From contig NZ_JAQYWQ010000051.1 in assembly GCF_029379315.1 (NCBI RefSeq), positions 1-44,284 on the forward strand: a DNA stretch of 44,284 nt, written 5' to 3'. Every line of letters begins with the position of its first letter. Positions within the stretch are counted from its first letter, which is position 1. Below, piece by piece: positions 28,104-37,355 of this stretch. The DNA is from Nostoc sp. S13 (GTDB taxonomy: Bacteria > Cyanobacteriota > Cyanobacteriia > Cyanobacteriales > Nostocaceae). Position numbers and translations under genes: made by a program. The notes beneath the pieces were generated by a model. The model was not told where the DNA came from. It saw nothing but the letters and a program-made list of their open reading frames with translations, and did not search any database.

Positions 28104-28174
28104 TTTTTTGGCTCCGTCAATGTATGACAAAAACTCAAACCTAAAAAGCAAGAATCTTTTCTTGTAGCTAGTAC

Positions 28175-28203
28175 AGACGCTATTCTTTTAGCGTCTATTT
28201 TTG
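28175..28203 (+). terminator. Rho-independent terminator after the ArsA-like gene
   Basis: The perfect 8-bp stem AGACGCTA (28175-28182) / TAGCGTCT (28189-28196) with a 6-base loop is followed by ATTTTTG. It lies 72 bases after the stop codon. Confidence 0.8.
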
Positions 28204-28359
28204 TGATGTTTTGATGAATTTTCCTCAAAGGGAAATAAATATTTTTATTAATGATTTGCCCGTAATTTCACTGAAGACAAATGGATAAAATAAATCTCAA
28301 AATGGCTTTAGATTTAATTATCTTATTTTGGAAATTATTAATTTATTTTGCTATAAGCA

Positions 28360-31300
28360 ATGACCTCCAACCCTGAACAAGATTTGTCCTTATGTCGCCA
28401 TGAAGAAAGTTTATTACGCCGCATAACAAACCGTATCCGACGAAGCTTAGAGTTGGAAGAAATTATCACTGTGACAACAGCAGAGGTGCGATCGCTACTA
28501 AAAACTGACCGAGTGATGATTTACAAATTTCATGCCGATGGTAGTGGTCAAGTGATTGCTGAGTCAATTTACGAAAATCGTTTGCCGTCGCTACTGGGGC
28601 TGAATTTTCCTGCTGAGGATATTCCACTCACCGCCCGTGAACTATTTATTAAATCACGGGTGCGTTCTGTTGTGAATGTTGATACTCAAGAGATTGGTCA
28701 AAGTCACCTGTATGAATTGGAAAATGGAGAAACTATATCAGAGGAGATCCGTTACCGCCCTGTAGACTTATGCCATGTTGAATATTTGACGGCAATGGGG
28801 GTAAAGTCCTCTGTGGTAGCGCCTATTCTCTATCAAGATCAACTCTGGGGGCTGCTGGTATCTCACAATTCCCAAGCGCGTTTGATTTCAGAATATGAAC
28901 TAGAAGCACTACAGATGGTAGTGGATCAACTCTCAGTGGCGATCGCTCAAAGTACCCTTCTGACTCAAGTCCGCAAAACAGCCGAACGGGAAGCGATCAT
29001 TAACAGCGTTGCTACCCTACTACATTCATTACCGACTATTGTACTACAACCAGCCCTAGAAGCTGCTGTTGCTGCCTTTAATGGGGTTGGTGGCAGGCTT
29101 TGCATTAGAAATGAAGCTTTTGATTTGGACAATGGCAACGTCACTAGCTTAACAGAATGCTTAATACCAGGAAATACTTGTATCAAGCTTTATATCTGTG
29201 GACAGCAACCTGTGATGCCAAAACAAACTATATATCCACTGATAGAGCAGTATAGTGTCTGGCAGGAACACTACAAGTCAAATAAATACGATGTTTGGGC
29301 GATTTTAGATATATATAAAACTTCTAGCTTGCGAACTTTGCAAGTTGCTTTTCAACCAACTAAAATTCGCAGTATGTTGATTATCCCAATCCAGTATCGT
29401 CAGCAGTTGCTGGGCTACTTAAGTATTTTCCGTGAGGAAATAGATACAGAGACTCTCTGGGCGGGGCAGTATGACAGCGATCAAAGACAACTGTACCCCC
29501 GTTTATCCTTTGAGGTTTGGCGCGAATCTAAAAAAGCACAAGCTCAAAAATGGACGGATGAAGAGATTGAACTGGCTAGAGACCTCGGTAAACACTTTGC
29601 TTCAGCAGTTCAGCAATATGAACTATACCAACAGGTACAAGTCTTCAATGAAAATTTAGAAAAACAAGTTAAAAGACGCACAGTTGAGTTAGAACGGACA
29701 TTTGAACAACAACAGGCTGTGTTTAAAGTTATTGCCGAGATTCGGGAATCTCTGGAGACAGATACTATTTTTCAAACCACTACTAAAGAGGTTTGTCAAT
29801 TAATCAAAGCCGATCGCGTTTCTGTTTATCGTTTTGATTCTGATTGGGGTGGGGCATTTGTCGGGGATTTCGAGGCTGCTAGTCCATACTGGTCGAATAA
29901 GTCCAAACTAGGTATTAATACAATTTGGAATGACACATATTTACAAAATACACAGGGAGGACGCTACCGCAACAATGAAACATTTGCAGTCGATGACATC
30001 TACAAGATGGGGTTTACTCAGTGTCATATCGACAATCTAGAGCAATTTCAAATTCACGCTTTTGTGCTTGCTCCAATTTTTGTTGGACAAAAACTTTGGG
30101 GTTTGTTGGCAACTTATCAACACACTGCCCCCCGCGAATGGAAAACTTCTGAAGTTAACTTTCTCAGTCAAATTGCCGCCCAAATGGGGGTAGCAGTCCA
30201 GCAAGCTGATTTACTTACTCAGACCCGACAGCAGGCATTAGATTTGGAACAAGCAGCAGAACAACAACGAGTATTGTTTGAAGTTGTTACCAAAGTCAGG
30301 GAATCTCTTAACCTAGATGCGATTTTTCAGACAACCACCCAAGAAATCTGTAAATCACTACAAGTAGATCGAGTTGCAGTTTACCGGTTCCAGGCTGATT
30401 GGAGTGGTGAATATATCGCCGAATTTGTCGGTGATAGCTGGGTAAAAGTAGTAAGTGACCATACCGAGACAGTTTGGAAAGATAGCTATTTGCAGGAAAC
30501 CCAAGGTGGGCGATATCGTCACAATGAAAGCTTTACAGTTGATGACATTTATCAAGCTGGCCACTCTCAATGCCATATTATGGCTCTAGAGCAAATTCAA
30601 GCAAGGGCTTATGCGATCGCACCCATATTTATCGGGCAACAGCTATGGGGCTTGCTAGCAGCTTATCAGAACTCTGCACCCCGTCATTGGGAAAGCTCAG
30701 AAATTAAGTTTATCACTCAAATTGCCAATCAGCTTGGAGTCGCACTTCAACAAGCTCAATTGCATAATCAGACCAAGGAGCAGACCCAAAAGTTGACTCT
30801 AGCTTTGGATGATTTAAAGCAAACTCAAACCCAACTGATCCAAACTGAGAAAATGTCCTCACTGGGTCAACTGGTAGCTGGTATTGCTCACGAAATTAAT
30901 AACCCGGTGAACTTCATTTATGGCAACATCAATCATGTCAACGATTACGCTGAAGATTTACTGAGTATACTAGACCTCTATTTACAAAATACCCCCAACC
31001 CCAGCCCTGAAATTAGCGATCGCGCATTCGAGATAGACTTAGAATTTCTAATCGAGGATTTGCCTAAAACTCTATCTTCCATGAAAGTTGGGGTTGAGCG
31101 CATCCGTCAGATTGTCTTGAGTTTACGGAATTTCTCTCGCCTAGACCAAGCGGAAATGAAGCCAGTTGATATTCATGAGGGCATTGATAGCACCTTGTTA
31201 ATTTTGCAGCATCGCTTGAAAGCGAAACCGGAAAGTCCAGATATTAAATTAGTCAAAGAGTACGGCGACCTTCCCTTAGTAGAGTGCTATGCCGGGCCAC

Positions 31301-31677
31301 TCAATCAGGTATTTATGAATGTTTTGAGCAATGCGATCGATGCTCTAGAAGATCACAGCGAATCTCAATCAAAACCTCATAGCAATCAAATTACTATCAG
31401 CACTGCTCTTGGAGAGATGGAAGGCAATGTCAAGAGCGTAATAATTCGCATTGCAGATAATGGTCCAGGAATACCCGAAGCCTTAAAGGCAAGAATCTGC
31501 GACCCATTTTTCACTACTAAGCCAGTGGGAAAAGGCACTGGCTTGGGGTTGTCAATTAGTTATCAGATTGTCGTGGATAAACACGGTGGTGTATTTAAAT
31601 GTGATTCAGAGCCAGGTTTAGGTACAGAATTTTGGATTGAAATTCCGGTGATCCAAATCACCAAATCGCACCATTAA
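28360..31677 (+). CDS. Multi-GAF (cyanobacteriochrome-like) sensor histidine kinase
   Basis: 1105 residues, soluble. GAF1 (about 30-205) has phytochrome-like [14 protein letters not shown] and DLCHVEYL with C138-H139. A second GAF/PHY-like block (about 215-415; [13 protein letters not shown]) lacks the Cys. GAF3 (about 455-620) has [11 protein letters not shown] with C555-H556. GAF4 (about 640-800) has [11 protein letters not shown] with C738-H739. A coiled linker leads to HisKA ([15 protein letters not shown]844) and HATPase ([31 protein letters not shown]). Cys-His in this position is the bilin-attachment site of phytochromes and cyanobacteriochromes, so it is probably a light sensor. No response regulator is adjacent. 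Confidence 0.88.
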   Translation: MTSNPEQDLSLCRHEESLLRRITNRIRRSLELEEIITVTTAEVRSLLKTDRVMIYKFHADGSGQVIAESIYENRLPSLLGLNFPAEDIPLTARELFIKSRVRSVVNVDTQEIGQSHLYELENGETISEEIRYRPVDLCHVEYLTAMGVKSSVVAPILYQDQLWGLLVSHNSQARLISEYELEALQMVVDQLSVAIAQSTLLTQVRKTAEREAIINSVATLLHSLPTIVLQPALEAAVAAFNGVGGRLCIRNEAFDLDNGNVTSLTECLIPGNTCIKLYICGQQPVMPKQTIYPLIEQYSVWQEHYKSNKYDVWAILDIYKTSSLRTLQVAFQPTKIRSMLIIPIQYRQQLLGYLSIFREEIDTETLWAGQYDSDQRQLYPRLSFEVWRESKKAQAQKWTDEEIELARDLGKHFASAVQQYELYQQVQVFNENLEKQVKRRTVELERTFEQQQAVFKVIAEIRESLETDTIFQTTTKEVCQLIKADRVSVYRFDSDWGGAFVGDFEAASPYWSNKSKLGINTIWNDTYLQNTQGGRYRNNETFAVDDIYKMGFTQCHIDNLEQFQIHAFVLAPIFVGQKLWGLLATYQHTAPREWKTSEVNFLSQIAAQMGVAVQQADLLTQTRQQALDLEQAAEQQRVLFEVVTKVRESLNLDAIFQTTTQEICKSLQVDRVAVYRFQADWSGEYIAEFVGDSWVKVVSDHTETVWKDSYLQETQGGRYRHNESFTVDDIYQAGHSQCHIMALEQIQARAYAIAPIFIGQQLWGLLAAYQNSAPRHWESSEIKFITQIANQLGVALQQAQLHNQTKEQTQKLTLALDDLKQTQTQLIQTEKMSSLGQLVAGIAHEINNPVNFIYGNINHVNDYAEDLLSILDLYLQNTPNPSPEISDRAFEIDLEFLIEDLPKTLSSMKVGVERIRQIVLSLRNFSRLDQAEMKPVDIHEGIDSTLLILQHRLKAKPESPDIKLVKEYGDLPLVECYAGPLNQVFMNVLSNAIDALEDHSESQSKPHSNQITISTALGEMEGNVKSVIIRIADNGPGIPEALKARICDPFFTTKPVGKGTGLGLSISYQIVVDKHGGVFKCDSEPGLGTEFWIEIPVIQITKSHH

Positions 31678-32029
31678 GTGCCATAGGTTGGAGAGCCACT
31701 GCCGTGAACGGGTTAACAGGCTTGAGGCGAGTGACGTTTGACGCACAAAAGCCATTACTTAGTCTGACTTTTCACGATATCTGGAAAACCTCTCTCTAAA
31801 TCTCTCTCCTTTTAGGAGAGAGACTTTGAATCTTACTCCCCTTCCCTTATAGGGGAGCCAGTGCGTTGGGGAGGCAGTGCGTTGGACGGGTTTCCCGGCT
31901 TGTTCGCGTAGCGTCTCCCCTTGGGAGAAGCAACTGCCGTCGGCTCCGCCGACTTGAAGCACCTGGCGTAAGGGGTTGGGGGTTAGGTCTATATTGAACT
32001 CAACCCAGAAGCGCTATATACCATTCTTT
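31678..32029. repeat. Dispersed-repeat cluster between the kinase and dnaN
   Basis: No gene. It holds two diverged copies of a GTTGGACGGGTT(T/A)CC...GGCTTG...TGGCGT-type repeat (about 31693-31740 and 31880-31975), the second including a small hairpin GTCGGCTCCGCCGAC. It also has a CT-rich stretch (CTCTCTCCTTTTAGGAGAGAG, with a self-complementary core) like the one inside the MITE at 22505-22668. Confidence 0.6.
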
Positions 32030-33193
32030 TTAACTTCTAAGTTGCACAGGCATAGCTAAATAGGTCATTTTCAAACCACCCAATGGTGTAAAAATCACTG
32101 GAGTCAGGCTTTGATTTAAATGCATTTGAATTTCGGAAGATGGTAATTCTTTCAAGCCTTCCATCAAATATTTAATGTTAAAGGCAATCTCTATATTCTC
32201 TCCAGAAATCTGTGCCGACATTGACTCTCTACCACTGCCCACATCTTGAGCTTCACACGATAAAGTAATTTCTTGGGCTTCGCTATCAATACTGACCTTG
32301 ACAATATTATTTTTCTGATCGGCTAGCACAGCAATCCGCTCTAAAGTGCTGACAAATTGTCGCCGCTCAATTGTCACTTGTCGCTCAAATTGGCGTGGGA
32401 TTAGTTGTCGATAAGCAGGATATTGCCCTTCCAATGTGCGACTAGTCAAGCGTTGATTTTGCCATGCAAACACAACTTGACCTTGATCGAAATATAAAGC
32501 TACAGGTTCATCTGATGAGGCGCTATGAGCTAGCATTCGTTGGAGTTCGCGTAATGCTCTAGCTGGTACTGTCACTTCTAGTTGACTAGTTCCGCCTAGA
32601 GGACGCTCGTTGCTAGTTTCTACTACTGCTAGGCGATGTCCGTCGGTAGCTGCAAATTCTAAGGTATCTTGTTTAACTGTTAAATGTACTCCCGTGAGTA
32701 CTTGCTTGGTTTCATCAGCACTGGTAGCAAACAATGAGCCGCGTAAGCCCTCAATTAAAGCAGTGGTGGTGAGATAGATTACTTCCGTATTTTCAATTAC
32801 AGGTAGTTCAGGAAATTCTTCCGGCCCCATTGCTCGTACTTGGTAATGTCCACTCTTGGGTGTGAGTGTGACAATTAAACCTTCCCCACTAGATGTTGCA
32901 CCTGTGAGGGCTGATTCATCGTCTAGAGTGATTTCGCCTTCTGGAAGACGAGAGGTGATATCTACAAGTAACTTAGCAGGAAGTGCGATCGCGCCTCCTT
33001 GCCATACCTCTGCGTTAAAGCTGGTGCGGATTCCCAAGCTGAGATCAAAGGCTGTTAAGCTTACTTGGTTAGTTTCAGCATCCGCTTGTAACAGCACATT
33101 GGCAAGTACCGGATGAGTCGGCCGTGAAGGTACAGCACGACTGACGAGTGAGAGGTTTGTACTGAGATCGCTTTGGGAGCAAACTAATTTCAT
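32030..33193 (-). CDS. dnaN: DNA polymerase III beta subunit (sliding clamp)
   Basis: 387 residues with the three-domain clamp layout. Recognisable segments are MKLVCSQSDLSTNLSLVSRA at the start, GVHLTVKQDTLEFAATDGHRLAV (domain 2), EGQYPAYRQLIPRQFERQVT, and the C-terminal PVIFTPLGGLKMTYLAMPVQL, which forms the protein-binding groove. It rings DNA and tethers the replicative polymerase. In many Nostocales dnaN follows dnaA directly. Here it lies on the same strand but about 4.2 kb away, with TnpB 60 bases upstream, so its promoter may be in or beyond the tnpB gene. Confidence 0.97.
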   Translation of the reverse strand: MKLVCSQSDLSTNLSLVSRAVPSRPTHPVLANVLLQADAETNQVSLTAFDLSLGIRTSFNAEVWQGGAIALPAKLLVDITSRLPEGEITLDDESALTGATSSGEGLIVTLTPKSGHYQVRAMGPEEFPELPVIENTEVIYLTTTALIEGLRGSLFATSADETKQVLTGVHLTVKQDTLEFAATDGHRLAVVETSNERPLGGTSQLEVTVPARALRELQRMLAHSASSDEPVALYFDQGQVVFAWQNQRLTSRTLEGQYPAYRQLIPRQFERQVTIERRQFVSTLERIAVLADQKNNIVKVSIDSEAQEITLSCEAQDVGSGRESMSAQISGENIEIAFNIKYLMEGLKELPSSEIQMHLNQSLTPVIFTPLGGLKMTYLAMPVQLRS

Positions 33194-33253
33194 AAGTCAG
33201 ATTCACTTGGTGAAAGATATCCTAACAGTTAGTAACTTTATAGACAAATATCC

Positions 33254-34477
33254 CTAAGCCACTTTTCCCGGTGTTATTCGGAATGGATAAACTGCAATAT
33301 CCGCTATCCCTAAGCTAAAAGCCGCAGGGACTACTTTTCTTGTAATGTTCAGGCTGGCATTAATATCTGCATGGATGATTTTACCATCCCTGGATTGATA
33401 CCAAGCCCTCTTGATTCGCTTACCACTAAAGGTATACTTTTCACCTTTTTTGTGAACGGGTATTGCATCTAAATCAAGGAACGAAGAACGGCTTGTATAA
33501 GATTCCTCATTAATCAAAACGGTAATTCCCACTAATTCAGCTTTGTATTGCAACTGCTCAATGAAACCAGTATGAGGAATACTTACAAAGTTCTGATTAG
33601 TTGTTTTACCTAGATTAATTTCCTGCTTCCACTGGTCATTCTTGCCAATAATTAATGTTCCAATTCCCTGACTTACCAAGTGATTAATAATCCAACGACT
33701 AGCGTTATGCAGATAATTATCAACTCGGTTATTGCGCTTACAAGTGAGTGCATTAATCCGTTTTGAGGTCTTAGCATTGCCCTTGAGTTGAGACTGAAGT
33801 CTAGCCTTAACCTTATTGTATTGTTGGTTGATTGATTTGAGTGGCCGCCCATTAACAAGAACTGGTTTAAACCCAGGCTTGTTTGAAGTTAACGCCGCTA
33901 AGTTGTCTAACCCAATATCAATACCTGCTATCCAGTTCGGATTTAGCTGTTGTGGTGTTGCCTGCTTGTCATAAACTACTTCAATCACATACTGCCCACA
34001 TTTGGGGATTAATCGTACCTCCAAAATTTTAGATTGGCAACTTGGAAACTCAATATTAGTTTGAGATAATTTAATCAGTCCCTTTTTTAAAGCTTTTTTA
34101 GATATCGCGCCGAGTTCATAAATTACCAGATTTCGCCCCTTTGTTTTATCCTTGTACTTGGGCAGTTTCGGACAACCCAAAAACTTGGATGGATTTTGAT
34201 TATAAGCAGATTGTGCCTCAAAAAATGATTTCCAGTTTCGATGTAGAACCATCAAAATCTGATTACTAACTTTACGTGGCAGTGCAATATACGACTCATG
34301 CTGCTTCACCAAATGAAAAATAGCAGCATTGTTAAGATATTTCCCTTCAAAGATAAATGACTGCCTTACTAAATAATTTGCATAGTTATAGAGGTTCTTG
34401 GAACGCCAACACAAGTCATGTATTTGTTGATAAAACTGATGACTTGTTTTTATGATATGACGTTCTACTAATCTCAT
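33254..34477 (-). CDS. tnpB: TnpB RNA-guided nuclease (IS200/IS605-type), solo
   Basis: 407 residues. A helical N-terminal region is followed by a split RuvC-like nuclease with all three acids: D187 (GIDIGLDN), E325 (NEESYTSR) and D371 (HADINASLNI). Where many TnpBs have a CxxC zinc finger this one reads SSFLDLDAIPVHKKGEKYTF without cysteines, a known cyanobacterial variety. Family members cut DNA using an RNA made from the element's right end, here the minus strand past 33254. No tnpA transposase is nearby, so the element is non-autonomous or tnpB is stand-alone. There are no stops or shifts, so it looks functional. Confidence 0.9.
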   Translation of the reverse strand: MRLVERHIIKTSHQFYQQIHDLCWRSKNLYNYANYLVRQSFIFEGKYLNNAAIFHLVKQHESYIALPRKVSNQILMVLHRNWKSFFEAQSAYNQNPSKFLGCPKLPKYKDKTKGRNLVIYELGAISKKALKKGLIKLSQTNIEFPSCQSKILEVRLIPKCGQYVIEVVYDKQATPQQLNPNWIAGIDIGLDNLAALTSNKPGFKPVLVNGRPLKSINQQYNKVKARLQSQLKGNAKTSKRINALTCKRNNRVDNYLHNASRWIINHLVSQGIGTLIIGKNDQWKQEINLGKTTNQNFVSIPHTGFIEQLQYKAELVGITVLINEESYTSRSSFLDLDAIPVHKKGEKYTFSGKRIKRAWYQSRDGKIIHADINASLNITRKVVPAAFSLGIADIAVYPFRITPGKVA

Positions 34478-34730
34478 TGCAAGATTCCGTTTTTCATTGA
34501 CTTATTTTACCTTATTTGGGTATATATCAGTATAAAATCGTTAAATATTTACAACACCCTTATTGTTCATAGGCGATCGCTGTTTTTTGGTTAGTGCCGC
34601 AGCTACGCCCGCCGCAGGTATCGCTCCTACGCTTTAGATAAATTTCTGGTTTCACTAGATAACTAGATAATATGATGCGTTAGGCTAAAACCGTAATGTA
34701 CTCAACTTCTATCTGTAAAAATTTAAACGT
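34478..34730. other. AT-rich flank of tnpB with a dispersed repeat
   Basis: No gene. It probably contains the left end of the TnpB element. A repeat at about 34595-34637 (GCCGCAGCTACGCCCGCCGCAGGTATCGCTCC) is, on the other strand, close to the insertion seen in the TPR gene near 2148-2180. One HIP1 site is at 34572. Confidence 0.45.
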
Positions 34731-34936
34731 TTGCAACAAATAATCTTTCATATATAAGAAACACTTAAGCATTTCTTGCAAATGTATAAGCAGTTACTGC
34801 AAACGCTTAATATTTTGCAACAAATAATTTGACATATATAAGAAACGCTTAAGCATTTCTTGCAAATGTATAAGCAGTTGCTGCAAACGCTTAATACTTT
34901 GCAACAAATGATCTGACATATATAAGAAACGCTTAA
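34731..34936. repeat. 84-bp direct tandem repeat, about 2.5 copies
   Basis: Copies begin at 34731, 34815 and 34899 with TTGCAACAAAT; the third is cut at 34936. Copies one and two differ at only a handful of bases. Each unit contains a near-palindrome AAGAAACGCTTAAGCATTTCTT core (GCTTAAGC centre) and TGCAAATGTATAAGCAGT. It is noncoding. Confidence 0.9.
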
Positions 34937-35185
34937 ACCATTGCAGCAATTGTTGTAATGAACTTATGAATTATTTGCTACCTGAAATTTCAAACTAGTC
35001 TAAGTGAAATTAGCTAAACTTTTGGAGATGCGATGTCTACGATGGTCACTGAGCTTGTCGTTGGCGCAGCCTCTTGTAGAGAAGTGCGGGCTATGCCTAC
35101 GCAACTGATTTGTGATATTTCCCCATGACAATCAAAGACTTTTTGGTATAAAACAGTACTATAAACCTAGTAGCAGAGATGCATT

Positions 35186-35626
35186 ATGGCACGTCGTAAA
35201 AGAAATTCCAGCATTTTAGAACGAGCCGATCGCCGGATTGAAAGTTTACAATCTATCAGCATAGAACTTGACTTTGGCCAAGGACTGACTATACAAGCTT
35301 ACAGCACGACAATTAACGATCTCCGGTCTAAGCTTGCTGCCTACAACACTGCTTTATCCTCCATTGACAAACTCACAGATGATGTGAAGAACGCAGAACA
35401 GGCTGTAATAACAATATCAGAAAAAATGTTACTAGGAGTTGCCAGCCGTTACGGTAAAATCAGCCAGGAATACGAGATGGCGGGTGGTGTGCGACGAGGT
35501 AATACCAAGAAGAAGCGAAGCGTAGCGGGCAATTCCAAAGTCACCAATCCTTTAGCAGCCGATTCTGTTCAGCCTTCTTCTGGAAATGGATCTATGAATG
35601 GGGCATCGTCTGCGATCGTAAGTTAG
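35186..35626 (+). CDS. Conserved cyanobacterial coiled-coil protein of unknown function
   Basis: 146 residues, starting ATG 35186 (MARRKRNSSILERADRRIES) after AGCAGAGATGCATT. The centre is helical and probably coiled (YSTTINDLRSKLAAYNTALS, DDVKNAEQAVITISEKMLLG). The motif GVASRYGKISQEYEMAGGVR is a form I recall from small proteins common in filamentous cyanobacteria, with no known activity. The tail is basic, then Ser/Asn-rich and probably disordered. It is the only plus-strand gene in the dnaA-dnaN interval. Confidence 0.75.
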   Translation: MARRKRNSSILERADRRIESLQSISIELDFGQGLTIQAYSTTINDLRSKLAAYNTALSSIDKLTDDVKNAEQAVITISEKMLLGVASRYGKISQEYEMAGGVRRGNTKKKRSVAGNSKVTNPLAADSVQPSSGNGSMNGASSAIVS

Positions 35627-35743
35627 CTAAGATCCAAAAGCAAATGGTACTCAGTTAAGATACAGCCCTTACCCTAAGTGCTTACCAGCCTGGGAGGGCT
35701 GCCGCTTCCAGGGGCTTGACGTTCCATTCTTATTCGTACACAT

Positions 35744-36508
35744 TTACATATAAAAGCGGTAATGAAACTCTAGTGGATCATTTTTACCCACATATTTCAG
35801 GATATGTCCCACTTGCCTCGCTGCTCGAATGGTGATCGGTTCTCCTCGGTCGAACTGTGTATTGTTCCAGTTCATCTTCGTCAGTGCCAAAATTTCCTGT
35901 GCTAGCGCTTTGGGCGTTTCTTCTACACTTTCACACCGAAACTTTAAGGGGCGTGGCACATACATACCTGGATAAGTCGAAAAAAAATCTACACTACCTC
36001 GCGTGTATAAAACGTGAGTATAATTATCCAAACTTAACAGCGTTCCTCGTAGAGGAGGATACTTTCCGTAACGGAATAGTCTAGTTCCACCTGTACGGTC
36101 GAAACTGATAAACTCTGCTGTATCAATACCATGTTTATCCAACGCATCCTGAAATCCTTCAAACTCCTCTGGTATAAATCGATAAGTTTTATGCAGTACA
36201 ACTCTTGCGGGTAAATTATGATGTTCTCGCCGATACATTGCCAAGGCATTAGAAAGCAATTTTGATGCATCTGATGGTGGAAGATAAGGTTGGCGATCAT
36301 CTTTTGATAATTTAGCTTGCCCTCCACGCAAAATAACTCCTTCTCCCCGCTCGTTGAAAATTTGAGCAGTGCTGGTTAGTAATTTTGAGCGATCAAGTGT
36401 TTTATAGAAGCTAATACCTACGTAGCATGTAGTCAAATCTCGTGAATCTCTCACCAGTCGCCAGGGTGTTCCCAAAGCTTTGTAATATAAAGCAGTATAG
36501 AAATTCGT
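35744..36508 (-). pseudogene. C-terminal half of a short Argonaute PIWI domain
   Basis: 255 codons matching the end of prokaryotic Argonaute PIWI domains: NFYTALYYKALGTPWRLVRD, CYVGISFYKTLD, AQIFNERGEGVILRGG, LPARVVLHKTYRF, LYTRGSVDFFSTYPGMYVPR, LTKMNWNNTQFDRGEPITI and the extreme C-terminus FHYRFYM. The catalytic aspartate position reads GISFY and no RDG-like motif is present, as in inactive short Argonautes. The MID domain and the first half of PIWI are missing, and there is no plausible start. Upstream, in a different frame, lies the DUF4365 nuclease fragment, whose last native residues abut this segment. It is probably the product of an internal deletion plus a frame shift. Confidence 0.85.
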
Positions 36509-36879
36509 TTGGCATCGCAGAAGTAATCTTTTACAGCAATCCAAAAAGCTTCTTTAGTCGAAGTTTTGATAACAATGAGAATAACTGGGGCGTTGCCTTG
36601 TAGCCAGTAATCAATATCTCTTTCTTCAAATCGATACTCAAAACTGTTTTCATTTTCTGCCTGAAGAAGAGTTTTTTGAGTAGCTTTACTTTGAACTTGA
36701 AGGATACAGTTTGTGACTTCGCCTGTTTGGAAATCACGGATTTCAATTATGCCGTCAATACCTGCCTCTACACCTCCAGTTGGATACCAGAGGAATCCCA
36801 TGCTCAGGACAACTTCTTCAATAATATTGATGCCTTGCTGTCCGATTATGTCAGATTGACCAATTTTCTTCCTAGACAC
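36451..36879 (-). pseudogene. DUF4365 (DREN-type) nuclease N-terminal domain, truncated
   Basis: The first 120 residues are a DUF4365 domain, a PD-(D/E)XK-like nuclease: GQSDIIGQQGINIIEEVVLS, then GVEAGIDGIIEIRD with D42, and ILQVQSKAT with Q61/Q63/K65, the expected active-site pattern. YWLQGNAPVILIVIK and FWIAVKDYF complete the fold. After CDAKR the frame runs out of frame across the PIWI start and ends at 36451. DUF4365 is the effector nuclease partner of some short Argonautes, where it is fused to an APAZ domain; no APAZ is present here. Start ATG 36879. A truncated domain could still be made, but its normal partner is broken. Confidence 0.8.
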
Positions 36880-36906
36880 TTGGCTACTTTGAAATCAACA
36901 AAATAA

Positions 36907-37355
36907 TACATAAGTACCATATCATAACCTAATAATTTCCGTAAGCAAGGTATCCAATTTTTATTTTTAATATAGAAATCCGACTTGAGTCTTGCTAAGT
37001 ATACTGATAATCACTATATAATTCATACTTCAGTCTGCTTTTTTCTGAGGCAGTAGTTATGGAAATTGTGGAAAACTTGCCACAAGTCAGTTTAATAAAT
37101 GATTTAACAAATAACTACCTGTGGAAAACTTGTGGAAAAAGACCCTATCTTTTCCACAAGGTAATTATACTTAATTAAGTTTTGTCAACAGAATATCAAG
37201 TTTTCTACAGTTTTTTCCACAAAAAGTAATGTTTTTTCCTTAATGTGAGTTAAATTTAATCAATTTTTATACATTACTTAATATTCTCGACGTGAGGATT
37301 CAGCCATCAAGGCTAATGTTCACGGTGCTGCTTGTGGAAAACTTAAAATAAATCT
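36907..37355. other. Probable chromosomal replication origin (oriC)
   Basis: This gene-free AT-rich segment immediately after dnaA contains six exact TTTTCCACA DnaA boxes. Four read TGTGGAAAA on the given strand (37067-37075, 37120-37128, 37131-37139, 37333-37341) and two read TTTTCCACA (37150-37158, 37213-37221). A one-mismatch copy, TTTTCTACA, is at 37201-37209. Two boxes are 11 bp apart in direct repeat, about one helical turn. Very AT-rich stretches at 36950-37030 and 37165-37200 are candidate unwinding sites. Position between dnaA and dnaN supports the call. Confidence 0.85.

Noticed and set aside
31759..31962. Minus-strand 67-codon frame downstream of dnaN
   Set aside because: It consists of translated dispersed repeats with no protein-like features.
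34731..34936. CRISPR array
   Set aside because: The 84-bp units are contiguous direct repeats without unique spacers, and no cas genes are nearby.
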